From Bacteroidales bacterium UBA6428 (GTDB lineage Bacteria > Bacteroidota > Bacteroidia > Bacteroidales > UBA932), in assembly GCA_002437305.1 (NCBI GenBank), contig DJOW01000056.1, positions 1 to 24,250 on the forward strand: a stretch of 24,250 nt of DNA, read 5' to 3'. The notes under the pieces are model-generated. The model was not told the DNA's origin and made no database searches. It saw nothing but the letters and a program-made list of their open reading frames with translations. The position numbers and the translations under genes were made by a program. Positions 15,349 to 20,695 of this stretch are shown piece by piece (position 1 is the stretch's first letter; each line of letters begins with the position of its first letter).

Positions 15349-17877
15349 TTATTTAATAACAACCGTAACACTCTTGGCTCGAATCTGTGACACATCCGCC
15401 TGAGCAGCGAAAACATCAGCACTGCCTGACCATGTCACCGTGTTTGACTTTTCATCCGCCACAGCCGTTGTGTTGTCCGAAAGGACTTTCATGTCAGCGC
15501 ATTTTCCTGAAAGGCAATCAAGAACCACTTTCTCGACTTTCTTCCCAGCTGGCGGCACAATGACGAAAGCTGAACTCTTATAGATTCTAATATGATCTTC
15601 CTTAGGGGCAACCGGGTCACTTGTCGACTTATATTTGTAGTAGCCGAACTTTATGCCATCCTTGGTGTACTCGTAGCCCTTGCCATAAGTTTCATCCGTG
15701 CATGCTGTCCAAGCATTATCATCAGATATCACAAGCGTCATTTCCGACCCTGTGGCCGAATTCTTTCCTCTATGGGTAAGAGTTACCGTATAAGCCTTGG
15801 TCGCCACATCGGCTGTTGTTGACACTGTCAACTTAACTACCTTATCATTCTCATCGGTGTTTGCTGCGAACTTCACGGTGATGGTAGCGTTCCCGTCTCC
15901 GGAAGCCGGCTCGACAGTGTAGGCGGAATTGTCTGAAGTGACAGTCCAAGCCACATTGGCCTTTACTTCAAAGGTGGCCGTTGTCGCGTCAGCCGCGGCG
16001 GAAAGGGCTGTGGTGCTGACAGTCAGGTAGTCTGAATCGCCAGGAACAAGCTCCGTTACCATCGTGTTGACGTACTTGTTATTGCTGGCAAGTCCCACAT
16101 AGAAACCTGTCACCTTCACAACGGCGCCATCGAATGACTTTGCGTTGAAACTGTCGTTGATGTAGGCCAAGCTGCCGGTGTGCTTGGTGGCGCCGGCTAC
16201 CTCAACATTGACATAATTGCCACTCACCTTGAGGGTTCCCTCATAGGAGATATATTCAATCTTGCTTGAGGAATATGCATCAAAGGCGGCAGCGTCCAGA
16301 GTTTTCGGTGAAGGCAGAGTCAATGCGTTGCCGGAAGACACGACCGTCACCTCCGGAGATGCCAGCTGGATGAGTCCGCCATATTCAGAAGTTGTGCCTG
16401 TCACTTTAACATTGTCTTTCTCCTTTGCCGCGCATTTTGATCCATCATAGACAAGAAGGTAGTCAGTACCGTCTGTAATGATGAATCCTCTCTGATAGGT
16501 GGCGGCCACAGTTCCGCTGACAATAGCAGCGGTTCCGGAAGGTGAACTGAGAACCTCGGAGATCTTCATTTCCGTTGCAGGTGTATCACCACCATCGGTA
16601 TAGGAAAGAATATGTGCGTTGACAACCTCGTCCTTATCGTTGTACTTTTTGTAAACACCGGCGAGCTCAACGGTGCCACCATCCTTGATCTTGTCTGAAT
16701 AGGCTGTCTTTGTCTCGTCATCAACACTGTAAACATAGATTGTCCCTGTCTCGTCTGTGAGGTCGAAGCTGCAATACTTCGAATTGAACCCTGAGACTTT
16801 ACCCTTCAGCTTGTAATAAGTCGAAGAGTTCGCCGCAGCGATGAAATCCTTCACGGTCTTGGACTCGGCCTTGTCGTAGTCAGACCCCGGAGTGTCACCG
16901 CCTCCTGTGCCAAGATCCACGCCCTTTGAGAAGTCAATGGTCACACCTGCCTCTGATGCAATGGAAAGGCAAAGGTCGTCAAGGCGATATGAGCTTGCGA
17001 CATCAGTCTTTACATATATGCCAAGTGTGGCCGTACCGGCTGGAACGGTGAAATTTGAAGTTGCAAGATCCCAGCGGCCTTCCTTGTCACCGGCAGGGAA
17101 TGAATATTCAATCTCTACCCACTTCTTCCCATCGTTGGAGATGTAAACGTGGAACTCATCGTGCTTGAAGAGACTGCCATTATCCTGATTGTACTTCTCC
17201 GCTCCGAATGTCAATGAGTAGTTGACACTTGACGGAAGCTTGATTCCAGTCACAGAGAAATAGGCGGATGAACCAAAGAACAGGTTGTTGACTCCGGAAC
17301 CCTCGTAGTCTGAATAGTCGCTGTTGGAAGTGGAATTAGCTCTGGCTGACATTGCCTTGAATGAATATTCCTCACTTCCCGCTCCGGCTCCGGCAGCGTT
17401 CTTCCAACCTTCGAACTGATCAAGATAAGGCCAGCTTGATCCGGTCCCGAAAGTCTTTTTGGCTTCCTCTTTGTCGAAGTCGTTCTTGTAGACGATCATG
17501 TCCTCAGCGGAACCACTGCCTTTTTGTTTTACTGTCAAGGTCTTGGAGTCAAAACCAATGTCAAACTTGACAGAGCCCTCACGGTCCAGTCCTTTGTTTT
17601 CATTCACGGAGATCTCAATGGTGACAGCCTTGGAAGAAGCATTGCCTTCACTCGGCTCGATGGAAATCCAATCGGCGTCAGTAGTGGCCTTCCAGTCTCT
17701 CGTAGCGGTCAACTGCACGGTTTTCTCACCACCGGCCTGCTCAAAAGACACCTCGGATTGTCCAAGCTCCACGGACGGCGCCCCAAGATCCTCCTCTTGC
17801 TTGTCCTCGCACGCTGTCGTGGCGAACGATAGCGCCGCAAGGGACATGATAAAACTCAAAAATCTATTTGCTTTCAT
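15349..17877 (-). CDS. Multidomain surface lipoprotein: BACON, jelly-roll, OB-fold modules, BACON
   Basis: The first gene of the operon encodes 842 residues. ATG 17877 is chosen because it begins the lipoprotein signal MKANRFLSFIMSLAALSFAT ending at Cys23. The Cys is followed by EDKQEED, an acidic cluster like the surface-export signal. Domain reading: BACON (32-120, DWKATTDADWISIEPSEG); a jelly-roll or choice-of-anchor type domain (125-315, NDFDKEEAKKTFGTG to YRLDDLCLSI); a Gly-rich linker; an OB-like module (340-425, YKLKGKVSGFNSKYCSFDLT); a second (430-510, AIVSGTVAATYQRGFIITDG); a third (515-610, ISYEGTLKVSGNYVNVEV); a second BACON (612-700, VAWTVTSDNSAYTVEPASG); and a C-terminal beta domain. 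No catalytic motif is visible. It probably captures polymer, most plausibly nucleic acid, for the nucleases encoded next. Confidence 0.82.
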   Translation of the reverse strand: MKANRFLSFIMSLAALSFATTACEDKQEEDLGAPSVELGQSEVSFEQAGGEKTVQLTATRDWKATTDADWISIEPSEGNASSKAVTIEISVNENKGLDREGSVKFDIGFDSKTLTVKQKGSGSAEDMIVYKNDFDKEEAKKTFGTGSSWPYLDQFEGWKNAAGAGAGSEEYSFKAMSARANSTSNSDYSDYEGSGVNNLFFGSSAYFSVTGIKLPSSVNYSLTFGAEKYNQDNGSLFKHDEFHVYISNDGKKWVEIEYSFPAGDKEGRWDLATSNFTVPAGTATLGIYVKTDVASSYRLDDLCLSIASEAGVTIDFSKGVDLGTGGGDTPGSDYDKAESKTVKDFIAAANSSTYYKLKGKVSGFNSKYCSFDLTDETGTIYVYSVDDETKTAYSDKIKDGGTVELAGVYKKYNDKDEVVNAHILSYTDGGDTPATEMKISEVLSSPSGTAAIVSGTVAATYQRGFIITDGTDYLLVYDGSKCAAKEKDNVKVTGTTSEYGGLIQLASPEVTVVSSGNALTLPSPKTLDAAAFDAYSSSKIEYISYEGTLKVSGNYVNVEVAGATKHTGSLAYINDSFNAKSFDGAVVKVTGFYVGLASNNKYVNTMVTELVPGDSDYLTVSTTALSAAADATTATFEVKANVAWTVTSDNSAYTVEPASGDGNATITVKFAANTDENDKVVKLTVSTTADVATKAYTVTLTHRGKNSATGSEMTLVISDDNAWTACTDETYGKGYEYTKDGIKFGYYKYKSTSDPVAPKEDHIRIYKSSAFVIVPPAGKKVEKVVLDCLSGKCADMKVLSDNTTAVADEKSNTVTWSGSADVFAAQADVSQIRAKSVTVVIK

Positions 17878-18055
17878 ATCTGTTGTGTTTAATAACAGTT
17901 CCACAAAAAGCCAGCTTCGCCCGAAGGCGTGCAGCCGGCCGTTTCCGTAGGCACGGTCACTTAGACCGGCTCATCGGCCGGGCTTTCTCCCCGCAAAATC
18001 TTTGCCTGTCAAGCAGTCCGCTAAGTTACGACTAAATATTCAATTATAAAACACA
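17878..18055 (-). promoter_or_regulatory. Structured leader of the nuclease operon, candidate cis-acting RNA
   Basis: About 155 bases of leader precede the first operon gene. On the minus strand AGGCA (18007-18003) can pair with TGCCT (17953-17949). CCGGC and GCCGG close a six-base loop (17981-17966). Alternatively GGTC and GACC (17967-17955) close a loop whose TAAGT can pair with ACTTA upstream (18026-18022), a pseudoknot-like contact. CCGGCC at 17980-17975 is also complementary to GGCCGG (17940-17935), the 5' arm of the terminator-like hairpin that follows, so two folds exclude each other. That is the layout of an attenuator or riboswitch. It does not match the conserved cores of TPP, cobalamin, SAM, FMN or c-di-GMP riboswitches as I know them. 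A -7-like box TATAATTG lies at 18048-18041. Confidence 0.42.
17905..17938 (-). terminator. Terminator-like hairpin in the operon leader
   Basis: On the minus strand GCCGGCT...GCC and GGC...AGCTGGC pair around a TTCG tetraloop, with a small internal loop, and five T's follow directly. The hairpin ends 28 bases before the start codon of the operon's first gene. A terminator in this place usually means premature termination under control of the upstream leader. Confidence 0.5.
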
Positions 18056-18098
18056 ATGACAGAGAGATCACCTGCCCGATTCAGTGGTAATGAATATA

Positions 18099-18181
18099 TT
18101 CGTGAGTGGAATCGCCCCTTACACGCACGAGAGGCCACAGGACAACGACTTCGTGCGTCCAGAGGTACTACTCACGCACGG
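18099..18181. repeat. Dyad repeat pair, left copy
   Basis: Two 29-bp dyads lie 51 bases apart. In each, a seven-base arm is followed after 15 bases by its complement: CGTGAGT (18101-18107) with ACGCACG (18123-18129), and CGTGCGT (18152-18158) with ACGCACG (18174-18180). Arm-to-arm offset is exactly 22 bases in both. Each arm on the left is preceded by TT and the interior 14 bases differ. The pair lies between the operon leader and the LacI remnant. Confidence 0.7.
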
Positions 18182-18239
18182 CGTGCCCATGATGCATTTT
18201 CCGTAAATTGCGCATTATTTGTTCAGAGAACCCAAGAAT

Positions 18240-18350
18240 ATGAAAAATTCCATAGTTACAATCAGCGATGTGGCGAAGGCCGCGGGAGTCACGAACGGAC
18301 AAGACCCCATCGAGGTCCTCAGGGTCATTGCGGCCCTTGCGCAGGCATAG
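18240..18350 (+). pseudogene. LacI-family regulator, N-terminal remnant
   Basis: From ATG 18240 the first 18 codons read MKNSIVTISDVAKAAGVT, the start and first two helices of the helix-turn-helix of LacI/GalR repressors. The usual continuation (TVSRVLNG and so on) is replaced by NGQDPIEVLRVIAALAQA. The last part resembles the family's later helix (RVLxAIAELGY), and then a TAG at 18348 ends the frame. LacI proteins are near 340 residues, so only about 10 percent remains and an internal deletion has removed part of even that. No further LacI sequence was recognised up to 18468. In an intact ancestor it would have controlled the neighbouring sugar-acid genes, which is inferred from position. 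Confidence 0.72.
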
Positions 18351-18468
18351 CATCATTGTCTCGATCATTATTGGCAGGTGGTCAGGGTCGTCGGCCTATG
18401 GCAGGGGCACCGGGGTAGTCACCTTTGCCCGAAGGGGACACTTCCAGCATCTATCGCCGAAAAAAAAG
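18351..18468. other. Non-coding debris after the LacI remnant
   Basis: No family is recognisable in either strand here. Next to the kinase stop codon the minus strand reads GTCAAGGTGAC followed by eight T's. This tiny stem of four base pairs with a long T-run may serve as a weak terminator for the kinase gene. Confidence 0.35.
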
Positions 18469-19503
18469 TCACCTTGACACCCTTCCGGAGCCGTTGCCGT
18501 TCATGAGAGTCTCCACTTCCTTCACCGAAACACGGTTGTAGTCGCCCTCAATCGTGTGCTTGAGGCAGGAGGCGGCCACGGCAAAATCGAGTGCCTTCTG
18601 ATCGTCCCCCGAGTAGTTCAGCAGCCCGTAAATCAGCCCGCCGCCGAAGGAGTCGCCGCCGCCCACGCGATCTACGATGTCCGTGATGTCGTAGCGCCTT
18701 GAGGCGAAGAGAGTCTTGCCGTCATAGAGAACAGCGCCCCATGTGTTGTGGTCGGCGTTCACCGAACCGCGCAGGGTAATCGCCACCTTCGAGGCCTTCG
18801 GAAACTTCTCCATCAGAGACTTGGCCACAAACTCAAACTTCGCGGAGTCAATCACTCCGGCCTCAGCGCTGAACCCCTCGGGCTTGATGCCGAAGACCTT
18901 TTCCGCGTCCTCCTCGTTGCCTATGATCACATCGCATCCCGCCACAAGCGCAGGCATCACCGCTGAGGCGGACTTGCCGTATTTCCAGAGATTCTTCCTG
19001 TAGTTGAGGTCGCAGGAAACCCTCACCCCATGACGTGACGCAGCCTCGATGGCCTCCAGGCAGACATCCGCCGCGCCCTGGCTGATTGCCGGAGTGATGC
19101 CCGTCCAATGGAACCAGTCCGCGCCCTCGAACACCTTGTCCCAGTCAATCATCCCCGGCTTAATCTCCGAAACGGAAGAATGCGCACGATCGTAGATCAC
19201 CTTGCTCGGACGCGCGACGGCGCCCTTCTCGATATAATAAATGCCGACTCTGTCACCGCTCTCGATGCAGAACTCGACTCCCACCCCGAGCCCGCGCAGT
19301 TCCGCAAGGCAGGCCTTGGCTATATCGTTGCCAGGAAGCGCCGTCACAAAGTGCGCGTCCTCTCCATAGTTGGCGAGCGAAACGGCGACATTTGCCTCGC
19401 CTCCGCCGAAAGTCGCTTCAAATTCGTGAGCCTGTGAAAATCTGAGATGACCAGGCGTCGCGAGCCTGAGCATAATCTCCCCGAATGTAACTATCTTTGC
19501 CAT
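18469..19503 (-). CDS. kdgK: PfkB-family sugar kinase, 2-dehydro-3-deoxygluconokinase type
   Basis: This 344-residue ribokinase-fold enzyme most likely phosphorylates 2-keto-3-deoxygluconate to KDPG, the last kinase step of hexuronate and pectin breakdown. Family marks are the N-terminal VTFGEIMLRLATPG, the substrate-binding FGGGEANVAVSLANYG, the middle CDLNYRKNLW and IIGNEEDAEKVFG, and the catalytic loop DRVGGGDSFGGG (281-289, Asp284 as base). The second position of the usual GAGDSF motif is Gly. The protein is full length and starts at ATG 19503. No KDPG aldolase, mannonate dehydratase or oxidoreductase gene is within the window. The two flanking genes that would fit the pathway, a regulator and uxaC, are both remnants. 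Assignment as KdgK and not another PfkB kinase rests on overall sequence style and on that context. Confidence 0.82.
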   Translation of the reverse strand: MAKIVTFGEIMLRLATPGHLRFSQAHEFEATFGGGEANVAVSLANYGEDAHFVTALPGNDIAKACLAELRGLGVGVEFCIESGDRVGIYYIEKGAVARPSKVIYDRAHSSVSEIKPGMIDWDKVFEGADWFHWTGITPAISQGAADVCLEAIEAASRHGVRVSCDLNYRKNLWKYGKSASAVMPALVAGCDVIIGNEEDAEKVFGIKPEGFSAEAGVIDSAKFEFVAKSLMEKFPKASKVAITLRGSVNADHNTWGAVLYDGKTLFASRRYDITDIVDRVGGGDSFGGGLIYGLLNYSGDDQKALDFAVAASCLKHTIEGDYNRVSVKEVETLMNGNGSGRVSR

Positions 19504-19572
19504 ATATTTATATATTAATATTTATCAGTCAGACGATATTTTTATCCCCACATATACCCTATTATCAAGCGA

Positions 19573-19580
19573 CAAAAATA
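19573..19580 (-). promoter_or_regulatory. -7 box candidate of the kinase gene
   Basis: TATTTTTG on the minus strand is a perfect TAnnTTTG box 69 bases before the kinase start codon. No TTG lies at the expected 19-base spacing upstream (a TTG is 12 bases away), so the -33 element is weak or absent. The sequence where a -33 box should be now adjoins the uxaC remnant, and the promoter may have been damaged when that gene was lost. Confidence 0.4.
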
Positions 19581-19614
19581 GACATTTTTATTCAATTCCC
19601 TTGCGCGCACACGG

Positions 19615-19764
19615 GAATATTTCATCAACAGCGACTTTCTTCTTGAAAACTACTACGCCCGCGAACTCTATCACGAAAGCGCGGAAAAACAGCGATTTTA
19701 TTTATTACTCAATTATGACGCTCCTTGGCGATCGCCATCAGAAGACACTGCTGGTTTTCGGTGA
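19615..19764 (+). pseudogene. uxaC: Glucuronate isomerase, N-terminal remnant
   Basis: The plus-strand frame reads EYFINSDFLLENYYAREL then YHESAEKQ, which follows the known UxaC N-terminus (F-[IM]-x-[ED]-DFLL-x(4)-AR-x-LYH-x-YA) almost residue by residue. UxaC is about 470 residues and its next motif, a metal-binding DYHCHL, is missing. The frame instead runs into RFYLLLNYDAPWRSPS and stops at 19764. A start codon is also missing: no ATG lies in frame in front. So only some 25 codons are recognisable. In related bacteria uxaC is commonly found near kdgK in hexuronate loci, and here it faces away from the kinase. The match is short but specific. Confidence 0.62.
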
Positions 19765-19824
19765 GCCAGGCAGGAACATCTCCTCCATCATGCGCTGCTT
19801 GCTGACGGAAAACACAAAATACAC

Positions 19825-19906
19825 TTCGCGCGTCAAACTATACCATTTACGCACGGTGGCTATCGTGCGATGACTTCGTGCGTCAGAACGTGTAATCCGC
19901 GCACGG
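19825..19906. repeat. Dyad repeat pair, right copy
   Basis: This is the same structure and orientation as the pair at 18099-18181: arms CGCGCGT (19827-19833) with ACGCACG (19849-19855), and CGTGCGT (19877-19883) with GCGCACG (19899-19905). The arm offset is again exactly 22 bases and the pitch is 50. The linkers between dyads also resemble each other (both end in GACTTCGTGCGTC and begin with G-x-GGC). The pair lies between the uxaC remnant and the end of the exonuclease III gene. Confidence 0.72.
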
Positions 19907-19914
19907 ACTCTTTT

Positions 19915-19942
19915 GACCTTAAAGTCTTTGTCTTTAAAGGTC
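19915..19942. repeat. Hairpin at the 3' end of the exonuclease III gene
   Basis: Arms GACCTTAAAG (19915-19924) and CTTTAAAGGTC (19932-19942) pair with one bulged base around a seven-base loop and include the stop codon of the exonuclease gene. On the minus strand it is followed by A's, not T's, so it is at best a weak terminator or a 3'-end stabiliser. Confidence 0.4.
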
Positions 19943-20686
19943 CAAATCGAGCTCGACGGGGCAGTGGTCGGAGCCTGGGATCTCGGAATGGATTTCGGTG
20001 GAGACAATCCTGCCCTTGAGGGAATCGGAGACGAGAAAGTAGTCAAGCCGCCATCCGATGTTCTTCTCGCGGGCGTGGAAGCGGTAGGACCACCAGGAAT
20101 ATTTCACCTCGTCCGGGTGCTGGTACCTCCAAGTGTCGACGAACCCTGAGTCAAGAAGCGCGGAGAACTTGGCGCGCTCCTCATCGGTGAAGCCGGCGTT
20201 GCGACGGTTCGCATCGGGGTTCTTGATGTCCATCTCACTGTGTGCCACGTTCATGTCTCCGCAGACGACCACTCCCTTGCGGGCTGCGAGGCCGGCAAGA
20301 TACTTCCGGAAGTCATCCTCCCAACGCATCCGGTAGTCCAGCCTCCGGAGACCTTCCTGCGAGTTAGGGACATAGACGCAGACGAGGTAGAACCGAGGCG
20401 TCTCCAACGTGATGACGCGTCCCTCGTGGTCATGTTCCCCGATTCCGACACCATATGTCACAGACAACGGGGCATGCCTTGAATATATCGCTGTTCCCGC
20501 ATAACCTTTCTTCTCGGCCGGATTCCAATACGAAGTGTAGCCCGGGAACTCCAGATCAAGCTGTCCCGGCTGCAACTTCGTCTCCTGAAGACATAAGAAA
20601 TCCGCGTCCAGAGTGTTGAACACTTCCGCAAAACCCTTTCCTGCACAGGCCCTCAGCCCGTTCACATTCCAACTTATGAATCTCAT
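19934..20686 (-). CDS. xth: Exodeoxyribonuclease III (AP endonuclease family)
   Basis: This 250-residue cytoplasmic DNA-repair enzyme cuts at abasic sites and removes nucleotides from 3' ends. Family motifs run in order: ISWNVNGLRA (Asn7), LCLQETKL (metal Glu35), GYAGTAIYSR, VYVPNSQ, VVCGDMNVAH (Asp144, Asn146), IGWRLDYFLVS and the terminal GSDHCPV (Asp240, His241). The length and all catalytic residues are normal, and there is no signal peptide, so it is not part of the secreted nuclease set. It starts nine bases after the mannosidase stop codon and is probably read through from that gene, although the two functions are unrelated. The annotation is secure. Confidence 0.95.
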   Translation of the reverse strand: MRFISWNVNGLRACAGKGFAEVFNTLDADFLCLQETKLQPGQLDLEFPGYTSYWNPAEKKGYAGTAIYSRHAPLSVTYGVGIGEHDHEGRVITLETPRFYLVCVYVPNSQEGLRRLDYRMRWEDDFRKYLAGLAARKGVVVCGDMNVAHSEMDIKNPDANRRNAGFTDEERAKFSALLDSGFVDTWRYQHPDEVKYSWWSYRFHAREKNIGWRLDYFLVSDSLKGRIVSTEIHSEIPGSDHCPVELDLDL

Positions 20687-20695
20687 GATCTATCG

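Noticed and set aside
17878..18055. Known riboswitch or hammerhead ribozyme in the leader
   Set aside because: A GATGAG string is present but the GAAA and cleavage-site elements of a hammerhead are not in the right places, and the conserved cores of common riboswitches are absent.
18056..18418. 120-codon plus-strand open frame
   Set aside because: The translation is Arg/His-rich without any family pattern and overlaps the dyad repeats and, in another frame, the clear LacI remnant.
19727..19736. GGCGATCGCC palindrome
   Set aside because: It is a single 10-bp palindrome in decayed sequence, with no second copy and no positional meaning.
18099..19906. CRISPR-like array
   Set aside because: The repeated parts are seven to ten bases in inverted pairs with 14-15-base interiors. 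Only four units exist in two separate places and no cas gene is near.
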